From the NCBI GenBank assembly GCA_946902875.1, contig OX336336.1:27979558-28043557 (forward strand): 64,000 nucleotides of DNA, read 5' to 3'. A program made the translations under genes and the position numbers. Shown here one piece after another: positions 1-10,735 of this stretch; position 1 is the stretch's first letter, and each line of letters opens with the position of its first letter. Under the pieces are notes generated by a model. The model was not told where the DNA came from, did no database searches, and saw nothing but the letters and a program-made list of their open reading frames with translations. Source of the stretch: Nematopogon swammerdamellus (Eukaryota; Arthropoda; Insecta; Lepidoptera; Adelidae).

Positions 1-84
1 TCTTCAAGTCCCGACCACGGAGAAGGAAGGTAGAGAGGATTCGTTGGTAGCTCCAATGCACAGTTCCCGGCAGCAAATAGTGCG

Positions 85-450
85 TTATTGTTGTTGTTGT
101 TGCTGCTGCTCTTGCTGTTGCTGCTGTTGGTGCTGTTGCTCCTGCTGTTGTTGGTGTTTCTATTGTTGTTGTTGTTGCTGCTGCTACTAACTTTGTTGGT
201 GTTGTTGATGTTGTTGCTGCTGCTGCTGTTGTTGCTGCTGCTGCTGCTGTTGTTGTTGTTGCTGCTGCTGCTGTTGTTGTTTCTGTTGTTGTTGTTGCTG
301 CTGCTGTTGGTGTTTCTATTGTTTTTGTTGTTGCTGCTGCTACTAATGTTGTTGTTGTTGATGCTGCTGTTGTTGTTGTTGTTGATGATGATAATGTTGT
401 TATTCTTGTTGTTATTGTTGCTGCTGCTGCAGCTGTTGTCGCTGTTGTGT
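85..450. repeat. Imperfect (CTG/TTG)n trinucleotide tract
   Basis: About 366 bp of TTG and CTG triplets with occasional interruptions (TTTCTATTG, ACTAAC). Read on the + strand it gives a leucine-only frame, which is a composition artefact and not a protein. Confidence 0.95.
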
Positions 451-954
451 ATGGTTTATCGAGCGTTTTTAACGCAGTTAAACTTCAATCGAGCTTGTGA
501 CAATTTGTTCTATCGATTACACCCACGAAGTAGAGCCGCGAAGAAAAAATTAAATAATTGTTTACACATAGAAAACAACTCTCTACATATTTTCTGCGTG
601 ATCCTAACGCAATAAGCGTCCTGTCTGCCTCGCGACATTACACGACCCCCCCTCCCCTCAACTCTGCCAACCCCCGCCACACCGGCCCGCCCCTCAAGTT
701 GGAGAGTTTGATAACTGAGTCAAGTTTGCGAGCGGCGCACGCAAATCCAGTTGGCCTACTCGCGTAACAAATTTGCCACGCGTCATCCATCAGTGACACT
801 TTAGCGGAGGCTCCGCCGCGCTGTCCGCCGGGGGCGGGGGGGAAGGGGGGATGTCCTGTAATTGATTGCTTATACAGCAAGTTGGTTGGATATATTTCAC
901 TTTATAGGGCTGTTATATGTAATTACTTCCACAGGGGAGTTATTATGGTTTTAC
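451..954. other. Unassigned, no gene seen
   Basis: AT-rich sequence followed by a C/G-rich patch (about 640-850) with C and G runs. No frame has a recognisable product and no repeat family from elsewhere in the window was recognised. Confidence 0.5.
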
Positions 955-1556
955 GCAGTGCTCGAATTGAACCGGAAAGCACCGGAACGCCGCACTATGG
1001 AAAATGGTAGGACAAGCCCAGATTAAAAATGATTTTTTACAAAAGCCGGCCAAGTGCGAGTCGAACTCGCGCACCGATCGCCATGTCATGGTCAGCGCCA
1101 CTCACGCCATCTATGGCGTGTTTTATGAAATGATGGAGCAGTTAAAATTCATGATAAGTTAAAATGCTCCGATGCAGCCACCCATACCGGATTACATAAA
1201 AATAATAAATAGATTGATAGATAGAAATACTTTATTGCTCCAAAAAACATTTAACATAAACAAACAATAAGAAATTTACATGAGGGGCAAAGGCGGACTT
1301 ATCCCTTACAGGGATTTCTCCCAGTCAAATATATTCTGTGAAAATTTCAACGGGCTACCTAAGGTTCAAGAGGTATAATCCTAGGACAGACGGACAGACA
1401 GACGGCGTAGGCTCCCGTAGTAATAGGGTCCCGTACAACGGATACGGAACCCTAAAAATGGACTAAAAAATTTAAATTAAATTAATTAAATTTATTTTTA
1501 ATCTGGGCTTGTTCTACTATTTTCCATAGTGCGGTGTTCCGGTTCAATTCGAGCAC
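955..1556. repeat. Inverted-arm composite repeat with nested fragments
   Basis: The ~70-bp arm at 955-1026 returns inverted at about 1500-1556 (CCATAGTGCGG and TTCAATTCGAGCAC are shared). Between the arms lie a minus-strand repeat E tail (about 1045-1130), a SINE-B 3' end with the ACCGGATTACATAAAA signature (about 1169-1203), a fragment related to 49255-49345, and a minus-strand repeat E head with GACAGACGGACAG units (about 1330-1457). Confidence 0.7.
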
Positions 1557-2000
1557 TGGTTTTAGGGTTCTGTCCTTCAAAAGAACTCGTGTCTGTCTGT
1601 CTGTTTGTCCGTCTGTCACAGCTTATTTTCTCCGAATCTATGGGACGAAAAACGTTTAAATTTAGTACATAAGTAGAGTTTGATGACCAAATCACGGACG
1701 TGTATAGCGTAAATGAACGAATTTCGATTTTGGAGGTAAAATTTGGGGATAATTTGGGTTATCAATGGAAAGGCCTCATAATAAGAAATACAAATATATT
1801 TTTTTTAGAAAATTGAGCATTCTCCCCTCCCGTCTTATCCACAGAACTACTGAGTCTAAATTTTTTAAAAAAATATCTAGGGAATAATAAGGATTATCTT
1901 ATATATTATCTAGTGTACAGAAAAACCTAAACGAAAATCCTACGCCTTAAAGTTCTCACGGAAAACGGAATGTAAGTAGGTACCGTGTGGAGCCTGTAAT
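1557..2000. other. Unassigned AT-rich stretch
   Basis: Begins with a short TCTGTCTG run that is probably repeat E debris. The rest is AT-rich, with no gene or recognised family. Confidence 0.5.
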
Positions 2001-2219
2001 TAAAAAGAATAACCCCACTGCATCTCTCCCCGTGCATATCGTAAATGGCAACTAAGGGATAAGGAAAAGACGCCGTGCTAAAGGGCGACAGCGTGGCCAC
2101 CCCTCACCTTGGCGCGGTCCTTCCACCGAGTCATGCAGCAGGTGGGTCATCATGTCTTACTAGCTGCTTGATATCTTGTCTTAAAACATCGATAAACTTA
2201 ATTTACAAGAGTACTTGCA
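2001..2219 (-). mobile_element. SINE-C fragment
   Basis: Carries the family's CACTGCATCTCTCCCCGTG end, the TCATGCAGCAGGTGGGTC segment and the CTTGCAGCAC segment, in the reverse of the sense defined by the tRNA-like head at 46778. It runs directly into a LINE-1 3' end at 2220. Confidence 0.7.
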
Positions 2220-2447
2220 GCACCGCTAGGGTGTGGAACTGTCTTCCGGCGAGTGTGTTTACCGAATACTTTAACCTGGGTGTCTTCAAACGTCGTATTA
2301 ACAGGCTACACAGCCTAGCAACTGTCCGAAAATCTGCTGGCATGGCACCTAAATGAGCGTGGTTTCGCGAGGAGAAGTGTTTTTGGCTCTGTCGAATGCA
2401 CCATTGGTCTCTCGGCACAGCCACCCATGTTGGTTTACATAAAAAAA
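2220..2447 (+). mobile_element. LINE-1 3' end, 5'-truncated
   Basis: Translates to the C-terminus of a jockey/CR1-group reverse transcriptase ORF: a TARVWNCLPASVF motif, then FKRRINRL and a KSAGMAP end. It continues through the GGCATGGCACCTAA 3' UTR to a TTTACATAAAAAAAA tail. The coding part is interrupted by substitutions. A dead copy. Confidence 0.8.
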
Positions 2448-2503
2448 AACGCAACACCGATTTCTCTGCTTATTCCGATTTTCGGGACACAGCGTGTGGT
2501 GTG

Positions 2504-2706
2504 TTACAGATGTTTTATCTCACGAGCGCGGATGAGCCACGCTTGTGTGTGTATTTACACACATTGCACATACATGCACACTGTCTTTGTCTAGGTAAGC
2601 TCGGGAGCGCTACCTGCGCTAACGCTACACACACAGGAGCGCGTGTCTATATGCATTACAACTACAAGTATGGCTCACCCGCGCTCGTGCGATAAAACAT
2701 CTGTAA
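2504..2706. mobile_element. Palindromic MITE, TA target site
   Basis: TTACAGATGTTTTATC begins the element and GATAAAACATCTGTAA ends it. The arms extend about 40 bp each (GAGCGCGG-TGAGCCA shared) around a spacer of about 120 bp. TA immediately outside the CAGATG ends fits a Tc1/mariner-type duplication. No coding capacity. Confidence 0.8.
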
Positions 2707-2934
2707 GTATTTTTGAGGACCTCGGATTGCATAAATACACATAAGCCAGTGTGTTGGCCTGTCAGCATAGTGAGGGCGGTTCGATCGGTCTAGAAGTGAC
2801 CTGAATCCGCGCGTCGACGACGGCGGCGGAGGCGGTGGCGGCGCGGTCGCCTGTACAGTTCACGTATAGATTGTAATGTAAATAGGCTGTGCCGTGATAA
2901 CTCGCGTCGCCGAGGGGAGGCAGGGGAGTGACGT

Positions 2935-3075
2935 AAGAGGAGAGGTGGGGGGAGGGTTGAGGTAAGAGGAGGGGGGGGAGGTAATAGGAGGGGGGAGGTA
3001 AGAACAGGGGGGGGGGGGTGTGAGGTGAGAGGAGGGGGGGGGAGGTAAGAGGAGGGGGAGGGGGTGAGGGGGGTC
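2935..3075. repeat. G-rich minisatellite (GAGGTAAGAGGAGGGGG-like)
   Basis: Several tandem copies of a roughly 20-30 bp unit combining GAGGTAAGAGGA with runs of 5-9 G. Strongly strand-asymmetric. A frame on the minus strand is proline-rich and is not a gene. Confidence 0.85.
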
Positions 3076-3147
3076 CTGTAAAAACTGTGCACGCGACTAG
3101 GAAGTCTAGCGCTAATTTATAGACTCTCCGTTGTAACTAGTGGCACA

Positions 3148-3284
3148 TTTTTTTTTATAGTAAGCGCGACATGTGGCGCCGAGCCACCCATAATGTATAA
3201 GGTGTCTAGCGATGCCCATGGACGTTCGGCCGTATGCCGGGGCTGCGAATGCCAGGCTGGCCTGACAGGTGCCCATTCTGGCCT
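3148..3284 (-). mobile_element. LINE-2 3' end
   Basis: Poly-T followed by GTAAGCGCGACATGTGGCGC, the reverse of the LINE-2 3' terminus. The copies at 34822, 43178 and 57618 have the same order: GAGCCACCCATAAGGTGTC, then ATGCCGGGGCTGCGAATGCC. Only the last ~135 bp is present. Confidence 0.75.
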
Positions 3285-3960
3285 CTTATTTTTTGTTAAA
3301 TTTCCTTTCGCTCCCCAACCAATTCAATATGCTTACCCCCTTTGAATTCCAGGTGCTTTCGGCGCGCCGCGGGCGTGCGGGCCGACTTGACATAACCTCA
3401 AATATTTCGTAAATTAGTGAAGTTAGGTCAATGAATTCGCGCAGATACCAGGGAAGGCTACTAAAGCACCAAATTTGGTATCCGCGCGGATACAAGGGAA
3501 GAGATCAGGTTAACGTTTATTATGGTGAGTTATATAACCTCCCAAAATATTCCCAGCTAATAAAGAGGCGCCTTATATATTTCTGTTGAATAAACATTTT
3601 ATAAACATTTACTTGAAATTTTATATTTACATAACTTCAAAACATTTAAAATAGGGTATACAATCAACTTTTTGTCCATTTTTTTATTCCTTAAAACATA
3701 ATAATGTATAAAGCGGCCGATATCGGCCGCTCCGTCGGAAAAGGGATGGCCGGATAACTATTTATGGGTGATCGTCCGATCAGTGAGGTTGTTTAAATTC
3801 CACGTAAAGCTGTAGATCCCTTGCATTATCACTAGGTGGTTCTGTTCTGCAAACTGTTTCAATCTGATTCTGATGGCGACGAGTAATATAATTTAATTTT
3901 ACTTAATTAAGTTCTTGTAACTTCTATTCAGTTGGTTTTATATTGTAAAATATATTTGTA
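3285..3960. other. Unassigned AT-rich stretch with a 20-bp perfect palindrome
   Basis: Mostly AT-rich. At 3712-3731 lies a perfect palindrome, AGCGGCCGATATCGGCCGCT. No coding signal. Confidence 0.6.
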
Positions 3961-4528
3961 TATACAGGGTAATTTTTTATTAAGTGAAGTCCTTTAAATG
4001 GTAGGTTCTATATCTGAAATGGATCACGTTTATGATGTTAATTTTACTTTACGTAACTAAAGTTAGATTTTTTTCTGGACATGCCACATAGTAGTGCCCA
4101 TGCATTCTAATACACCCTGAAAATTTCAACAAAATTGGTCCAGTACTTTCAGAGTTATTAATAAATGAAAAAAAATACATTTACGTGCATCTCATATGCA
4201 CGGGACACAGCTGGCGCGTGCGGCCTTGAGCTACTTTTTGATTCGCACGGGTCAACGACCGACCACCCAGCTGTCCCGCGCGAATGATGCGATGCGCGCA
4301 CGTAAATGTAAGTTTTTTTTTCATTATTTAATAACTCTGAAAGTACTGGACCGATTTTATTGAAATTTTCAGGATGTATTAGTATGCATGGGCACTACTA
4401 TGTGGCATGTCCAGAAAAAAATCTAACTTTAGGTACGTAAAGTAAGATTAACATCATAAACGTGATCCATTTCAGATATAGAACCTACCATTTAAGGGAC
4501 TTCACTTAATAAAAAATGACCCTGTATA
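3961..4528. mobile_element. Large foldback MITE (TATACAGGGT...ACCCTGTATA)
   Basis: The two halves are inverted copies of each other over about 225 bp per arm. For example CTTTCAGAGTTATTAATAAA on the left answers TTATTTAATAACTCTGAAAG on the right. The spacer of about 110 bp is GC-rich. The ends carry CAGGGT inside TATA, which suggests a TA target duplication. No ORF. Confidence 0.9.
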
Positions 4529-5204
4529 TGTAATTTATACATAAATATAACATAAATAGGCTAAATGTATTTTATTTTTATTTTTATTTTAGTTTCGACG
4601 ACAGGAAGTGCTTCTTTAAAATAATTTTGAAAGTGTGAACGGAAGAATAGAGACGGAGATTGTCAGGAAGCTGGTTCCACAGTCAGTCAGGGTGTAAGGG
4701 TGTAAGGTATGTTTCACGCTTTACTTTTGCACTGCATTGTCTGCCCTACCAGCTTCTCCACATCCCAAAGGTTAGATTGTAAATAATTCTACTTTGCATG
4801 AAACTCTCCTGTTGGGTTCCTTTTTATGGTGTAAAATAAAGTAAAATTTGATTTGATTTGATTTGATTTGGTGGGTTTTAACCCGCCCGAATTTGTATCA
4901 CCGAACATATTTTACGCACGAGGAATTTCCTCGCACGCCTTCTTTAAAATTTAGAAATAATATTTTATGAAAAATATTCCGGCCGAGTGTAAGCGATAAT
5001 TGATTACTTTTCACCAAAGCCATAATAAATCAATTGAGCTCTGCACGACAGGTGTACGTACGGTCAACAACGTATGGGGTGGTATGGGCGGCCGGATGTT
5101 AGGGTTGGCACATTTTCTCTGGTTCGATCCCGGACAAAAATACATGCAGCGTGGCAGTGTTATACACGGTGTTGCAGTTGCCCCCGTAATATTTTTAACT
5201 GACA
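4529..5204. other. Unassigned; small SINE-A scrap inside
   Basis: AT-rich, with a short GATTT run (about 4849-4870) followed by a SINE-A middle-domain scrap (about 4870-4906, GGTGGGTTTTAACCCGCCCG). Otherwise no gene or known repeat recognised. Confidence 0.5.
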
Positions 5205-5405
5205 TAAGGGGGTTGTTCTATATGTGAAACAAAACAACTTTTGTGGCGAAAAATTTTTTTTTTGGAACAAAAAAAAAATTTTATTTTCCATACAAATTTT
5301 AAATACTTATTCTCAAAATGTAAGGAGAAAAAAAATGTTTTTCTTCAAATTAAAATGTCGTAGAACAAAAGTTGTTCTATTTCACGCACAGAATCACCCC
5401 CTTTC
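5205..5405. mobile_element. Palindromic MITE (TAAGGGGGTTGTTCTA ends)
   Basis: About 40-bp inverted termini: TAAGGGGGTTGTTCTATATG on the left, and on the right GTTGTTCTATTTCACG leading to CACCCCCTTT. A very AT-rich core of about 120 bp lies between. No coding capacity. Confidence 0.75.
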
Positions 5406-6017
5406 GGGTTTTACGGTTGGGGTTGGAAGTGTTGGAACACCGTTCACTTGGATTATTATAATAGTTAGATATACATTCTTTATATTTCTATAAACAATAT
5501 TACACAGGTAGCGTACAGTGTGATACGGTCGGACTTATCTCTTATACATATTTATTCATGATTGAAGCATGTAAGAATTCTTTTTAATATTTATTTTAAT
5601 TATGAAGTGTATGATATTGTTGTAATTTTTTTTTATTTCTATAGTTTGAATTAATTTTAATGTTGTCTATCTATATTAGATAAGCGAACAACAAATGTCT
5701 AATGAATACCGTCCACAACTACCTCTGCGAGACAGATATTTCTAGTGCAGGGCATATGTTTATAAAATTAAATGTATGCTTAAAAAAAATTAAAGTTTAT
5801 TCCAGTCAAACTTTGGATGTTTGACACATTACACATATCTAAAACATCCAAAGGAAAAAGATCAAACATCCCATTGGGAGAACACCGAGTATAATAAAAA
5901 CTCGTTATTCCACACAAACTGTACACGAAAATAAACAAGAAAATATATGAGTGCACGACGCGGAATTATCACTACAAACGATTTATTACAGTCATCCTTT
6001 ACCATCTTTTTCCTTTT
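5406..6017. other. Unassigned AT-rich stretch
   Basis: I see no gene, no array and no family shared with the rest of the window. Confidence 0.5.
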
Positions 6018-6115
6018 TTAGTGGTTCCGTATCGCTGAAGGCCGGGGGGACTGGAGGAAAATTGGAGAGGTGTATGTCCAGCAGTGAACGCTTACACGCT
6101 GACTGATTTATTTTT
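6018..6115 (+). mobile_element. RTE-like LINE 3' scrap
   Basis: Encodes a W-F-R/T-A-E-G-R-x-D-W-R-K-I-G-E-x-Y-V-Q-Q-like C-terminus followed by a stop. The longer copy at 41690-41920 has the same ending. This C-terminus is typical of lepidopteran RTE-like reverse transcriptases. Only about 30 codons remain. Confidence 0.65.
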
Positions 6116-6214
6116 AGTAAGTAGTAGACAACAAAACAGTTGTAATGTAAATAACCTGAACTTAAAACATATTTTAGTAGATAAATGAATATTAGAGAAC
6201 GTTCAATTTTTACG

Positions 6215-6520
6215 TTTCCGTATCCCGTACGGAAGCCTATTACTAAGCCTACGCCGCCTGTCTGTCCGTCTATCTGTATGTCTGTCTGTCTGTCTGTCTG
6301 TCTGTCCTACTGCTGTATCTTTGGAACCGTAATAGCTAGCCGTTTGAAATTTTCACAGAATATGTGTTATTATGGCGGATATAACAACAAATAATAAAAA
6401 ATAGAAAAAGTAAAAAATTAAGAGTGGTTCCCATACAAGAAACGTGTTTTTTTTTCAATGTTTTTTTTGTGGTGCGGAAACCTCGGTGCCCGAGTTCGGC
6501 TCGCAGTTGGCCGGGTTTTT
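6215..6520 (+). mobile_element. Repeat E copy
   Basis: Family order seen in all fuller copies: a TTCCGTATCC-GTACGG start, a TCTGTCTGTCCG microsatellite, CTGTATCTTTGGAACCGTAATAG, GAAATTTTCACAGAATATGTG, TATAACAACAAATAATAAAAA, and a CTCGGTGC-CGAGTTCGGCTCGC end followed by GGCCGGGTTTTTT. A very common non-coding lepidopteran dispersed repeat. I cannot assign its class. Confidence 0.85.
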
Positions 6521-6604
6521 TATTATTATTCAAAGTTAAAAAAGTATTTTTCATTTTAATTTTAATCATTTTAATTAGATAAAGTGAAGTAAATATTATT
6601 CGTA

Positions 6605-6766
6605 GAGAGTCGTATTAACGGGCTAGACAGCCTAGCTACAGTCCGCAAATCTGCTGGCATGGCACCTAACTGAGCGTGGTTTTGCGAGGAGAGGTGATTT
6701 TGGCTATGTCGACTGCACCATTGGTCTCTCGGCACAGCCACACATGCTGGTGTACATAAAAAAATA
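6605..6766 (+). mobile_element. LINE-1 3' tail
   Basis: Starts in the FKRRIN-encoding region (CGTATTAACGGGCTAGACAG), passes GGCATGGCACCTAACTGAGC and CTCGGCACAGCCAC, and ends in GTACATAAAAAAAT. Confidence 0.8.
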
Positions 6767-6775
6767 TTATTCCCG

Positions 6776-7060
6776 GACGGGTGATAACCCTAGCCGATGG
6801 GCGGCGGAAGTGCTCGGGCGGCCGGCGGCAGCGAGGGCGGTTTGTAGGTCAGTCCGCGCCGCCCGGCGGCGCCGCCGCTTCCTTTCCATTTCAACGGAGG
6901 CGGCGCCGCGGCGGGCGGCGGCGGGGCGGCTCGCGGGTTTAATTACAAATTGCTTTTGTGATAGGGAAACAGTCCGACCGGAAGGAGCCGGGCTGCGATG
7001 ACAGGCTGCGTGCGGATGTACCGACACTTGGCGCGCGCCGGTGAGCCTTCGGAGGGCGTA
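6776..7060. other. CpG-rich island, no gene identified
   Basis: Runs of CGGCGG/GCCGCC and many CpG dinucleotides in an AT-rich neighbourhood. Open frames exist on both strands but are arginine/alanine-rich composition frames. It could be a host promoter or first exon, with no direct support. Confidence 0.3.
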
Positions 7061-7164
7061 CGTAACGACCACGTGACAAAATGGTTAAGGTGATGTGAGA
7101 CTGCTTCTGACTCGAATGTCAAGAAGTGTACCGCCAATATTACTCACCTGACAGATTCGATTTT

Positions 7165-7372
7165 AATATATGTAAAACTTCATCTATCAGCGCAGATCGA
7201 TAGCTTTTTGAAAACACGATTTGATTAACTTCGCACGATAGAAAAACATCACGAACATGCCTCTGAATTTAGTTATAAAAACGTATTTAAGGCAACGTGA
7301 CCAAATCAAGGCTTTGGAAAGAATATATTTTATTTGTTGAATCTAAGATAATAAGAATAAGAATAGATAAAA
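7165..7372. repeat. Repeat G, uninterrupted copy
   Basis: GTAAAACTTCATCTATCAGC through ATAGCTTTTTGAAAACAC to TTTAAGGCAACGTGACCAAA and TTTATTTGTTGAATC. The same sequence at 45690-46325 is split by a 456-bp insertion, so this copy shows the empty site. Confidence 0.8.
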
Positions 7373-7375
7373 TAA

Positions 7376-7668
7376 GTATAGTCCCACTGCATCTCTTCCC
7401 GTGCATGTCGTAAAAGGCGACTAAGGGATAACGACAAGATGCCGTGCATAAGGGCGACAGGCTAGCCACCTTGGCGCGCTCTTTCCACCTAATCATGCAG
7501 CAGGTGGGTCTTCGTGCCTTACTTGCTGCCTGATAGTTATCTTGTCCGAATACTTTGCTAAACGTGGTGGTCGGTGTTGTGCTGTAATTTACCAAAGTAC
7601 TTGCAGCACAAAACCGAGTACTCTGCTTACCCCGATTGTCGGGATACGGCGTGTGGTGTGTAGCAAAA
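7376..7668 (-). mobile_element. SINE-C copy
   Basis: Near-complete body in reverse orientation: CACTGCATCTCTTCCCGTGC, GCGACTAAGGGATAACG, ATCATGCAGCAGGTGGG, GTCGGTGTTGTGCTGTAATT, CCGATTGTCGGGATACG. No head is visible. Confidence 0.75.
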
Positions 7669-8319
7669 TTAAATATAAAATAAGAAATATTGCAAAGACG
7701 CTAAGCGGCGTCTCAAGGCACAATGGTCGGTGGTTCAGTAAGCCGAGAACCCCTAAAGGTCGAAGAAATCAGATACTCTGCGAGATCGGCATAAACGATC
7801 ATCCTCAAATCGAATCAGCTAGAAAACTGAAATACTAGCCAGCACTTTGGAGGCTTCCGCGCTCCAGTTTAGTATTCCGTACCAACATTGGAAAAACGGA
7901 ACACTTACGGCCTCGCACCGGCGGCGTCTGTTCGTTCGTCCGTCCGTGTGTCACAAACGGTAGAAGCTAGAGACTTGTTATTTGGCACAGTTAAAGCTGT
8001 ATAAGGCGGAAATAAGACTCAAACCGTGCCACCCGAGCACTGATGATTGAAACACGTATCGTATGCAGATGTAAATAGGTGCGAGATTCATTCTACTCGC
8101 GCGGTGGCTGATACGTCGCGCCGACGATGAACGTTTGCGCGAAAATCACACTATACAGGTTGTTCGGCACATGGACCGACAAAATTTTTTTGTAGGTAAG
8201 TTGGGTCATTTGCAAGGTTTTGACCTATGACACCTTTTGTCAGGTGTCACGTGGTATCGAGATACGATTTTTTTTCTTTATTTTTGAAAATTACCAAAAT
8301 CTTAGCTTTAACCCCTATT
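7669..8319. other. Unassigned
   Basis: Contains short CGTCCGTCCG-type microsatellite debris near 7935 and otherwise unique-looking sequence with no gene signal. Confidence 0.5.
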
Positions 8320-9071
8320 AACTTTTTTGTTTATGATTATATCTGCACGAAATAAAATTTATTTGATTTAACGATGTATCCTTGTTCTATAAAAAATATC
8401 ATTTGATGAAGTTAATACCGTGAAAAGGACTTATTACCTCCCAAAGTCCCGAGGACGAGTAAAAATATGTCAGAATGTTAATTTCTTAATTCATTAAACA
8501 AAAAACGGACAGCAATTGAGAGCTTCATTTTCATTTAAAAAGTTTGTTAGTTTACGCCCTTTCCAACGATATAACACATGTCATACAAATCATTCACTAT
8601 GTGGCCAAAATTAGGGATAATTTGCAAGAGTCTAAACATTAACAATGGAAGCAGTATTAGTTGGAATTGAACAGTACCCGCGCGACCGTTACATTTTCTA
8701 AATTTGAAAATGCCCCTGAAAACGCTCTCAATAAGTCGATAAGGTGGCCCTGTTACAAAGTTATTGTCGTTCTGTTCTGATCTCTGTCCCTAATTTTGGC
8801 CACATAGTGAAAGATTTGTATGGCATGTGGTATACCGTTGGAAAGGGCGTAACTTTTTAAAGGAAATTAAGCTTTTAATGCTCTCAGTTTTTTTAAATGA
8901 ATTAAGAAATTAAGATTCTGTCATATTTTTACTTGTCTTTGGGACTTTGTGAGGTCATAAGTCCTTTTTATGGTATTAACTTCATCAAATGATATTTTTC
9001 CTAGAACAAGGATACATTGTAAAACCAAATACATTTTATTTCGTGCAGATATAATCATAAACAAAAAAGTT
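8320..9071. mobile_element. Large foldback element (~750 bp)
   Basis: AACTTTTTTGTTTATGATTA at the left end is answered by TAATCATAAACAAAAAAGTT at the right end. Inverted matching continues through GCCACATAGT and AGGACTTAT segments for about 280 bp per arm, with a unique spacer of about 190 bp (8610-8795). There is no ORF, so it is presumably a non-autonomous DNA element. Confidence 0.85.
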
Positions 9072-9091
9072 ACTTAGGTACTTACTTAATA

Positions 9092-9136
9092 ACCCGTGGA
9101 CCCACCAGTGGGTCAAAACAGTGGGACCACGGGTAA
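9092..9136. repeat. Short palindrome (ACCCGTGG...CCACGGGT)
   Basis: ACCCGTGGACCCAC is followed within 15 bp by GTGGGACCACGGGT. Related half-sites (GTGGTCCCAC, TTGACCCACC) occur near 48770-48800. Confidence 0.6.
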
Positions 9137-9155
9137 ACGCTCAATTAAAACCCTA

Positions 9156-9215
9156 GTTTTTAGGGATCCGTATCCGTCGTACGGGACTCTATTAGTAAGC
9201 CTACGCCATCTGTCT

Positions 9216-9246
<31 letters not shown>

Positions 9247-9632
9247 CGAAGGCTGTATCTCTTGAACCGTAATAGGTAGCCTGTTGAAATTTTCACAGAA
9301 TATGTGTTATTATGGCCGATGTAACAACAAATAATAAAAATAAGAAAAAATTCACGGGGGTTACCATAGAAGAAACCAAAAAGTGTATGCGCGCGCCATC
9401 TACCGAATAGATTATGAAGCATTATAACTAATCATGACATTTAACTAATATGAAGCATTTCACAACACACCACAGATGGCGTAAGTGGCACTAGCCATAA
9501 TATGGCGATACGGAACCTTGGTGCGCGAGTTCGACTCATACTTGTCAGGTTTTTTCACAACGTTCAGTATCACAATGCATTGGTGTGGAACACTCATTGC
9601 GCGAGGTCCGACTCACACTTGACCGCTTTTCT
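9156..9632 (+). mobile_element. Repeat E copy with a second tail
   Basis: Full family order: head, TCTGTCCG microsatellite, GAAATTTTCACAGAATATGT, and a GCGCGAGTTCGACTCATACTTG tail at about 9540. A second, diverged tail (GCGCGAGGTCCGACTCACAC) follows at about 9583-9632. Confidence 0.8.
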
Positions 9633-9879
9633 TATTAAATTCCTCTCGTCGACTTATCTGATGCTATTTAAAGGCTTCCCCCCAGCACTAGTCGGAAATT
9701 ACTTTTCTGAAGCTATTTTTAGCTGCGTAACCTTCCTTCGTTCACGAGGTAATTTTCACTTTGAGGATCTTTATAGATCTCGCCCGCTCTCCGGTGACAG
9801 GTCTCTTGGGCCGATGTTGGAACGTCTTTGCCGAATGGTTTGAACTTTGAAATAAAGTTTAAATATTTTATATGGGTTT

Positions 9880-10200
9880 TTAAATTACCGTGGTTGTTAG
9901 ATATTATTTTTAAATCAAAACAGCTTTACTCACGGTTCTTCCCGAGCTATGTGGCTCGACGTTTCGGGCCAAGCGTATGGCCCATCTTCATGAGTACTCT
10001 GCCTTGTGCGACGGTTGGCAGAGAACTGTCAGATCTCCGTCCGTCGTTGGCGAAGATTGTAGCTGTGGCCAGTGCGGGTAGTTTCCGTAGACGAGGGTTC
10101 AGGTGCGTTTCGGATCTCGGCGGAGAGACAGAAGGCGCTGACGGTGTCCACTTCCGGCTGGTCGTGTCCGTCGTGTCTTTTTCTCTAGAACGACGCTATG
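9880..10200 (-). mobile_element. Repeat F copy, reverse
   Basis: Reverse complement of most of the element at 57141-57528. It shares the GAGCTATGTGGCTCGACG terminus, the internal ACGACGGACG region, and the outer ATTACCGTGGTTGTTAGA flank. Coding potential is broken. Confidence 0.75.
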
Positions 10201-10387
10201 ACTGGGTTCCACATCGGCGACAACTTGAAGGCGTCCTCCCGGTTCTTGATTTTATTTTATTTTATTTATTAGGTACGAAAAAGCAAACAGACAATAGAGC
10301 ATAGCAATCGGACGATGACGGTGACGTGACGGTTTTTCTGAGTTCACTCCCCATTTTCATAACGCAACTAAAGGAGTTCAATTTATT

Positions 10388-10668
10388 TCATAACGTCCGT
10401 ATGGGACTTTTGAGAACCCATCGGTTCTCTAAATCGTTTCTTTGTCGCAGCGCCAGGGTGTGAAACTATCTTCCGACGAATGTGTTTCCCGAATAATTTG
10501 ACCTGGATATCTTCAAACGTCGTATTAACGGGCTAGACAGCCTAGCAACAGTCTGCAAATCTGCTGGCATGCCGCCTAACTGAGTGCGGTTTCACGAGGA
10601 GAGGTGTTTTTGGCTCTGTCGACTGCACCATTGGTCTCTCGGAACAGTCACCCATGTTGGTTTCCTCC
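10388..10668 (+). mobile_element. LINE-1 3' end
   Basis: Encodes the R-V-W-N-C-like, F-K-R-R-I-N-G-L-D-S-L-like and S-A-G-M-like C-terminus with disabling changes, then the LINE-1 3' UTR up to CCATGTTGGTTT. The tail is lost at the junction with the next repeat. Confidence 0.75.
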
Positions 10669-10735
10669 TGTCCTCTTTTTTTTTATGGAAACTGACATCA
10701 CCTACAACATCCGTGATGTCAGCCCATGCCAGCTA
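10669..10735 (-). mobile_element. SINE-A 3' tail
   Basis: Poly-T, then ATGGAAACTGACATCACCTA and CATCCGTGATGTCAGCCCA: the reverse of the SINE-A 3' end. Confidence 0.75.

Noticed and set aside
88..615. 175-codon frame, almost entirely leucine at first
   Set aside because: It is the translation of the CTG/TTG tract with a random tail. No start context, and the composition is fully explained by the microsatellite.
6767..7072. Arg/Ala-rich frame in the CpG-rich patch as a protein
   Set aside because: Explained by CGG/GCC runs. No start, splice or domain support.
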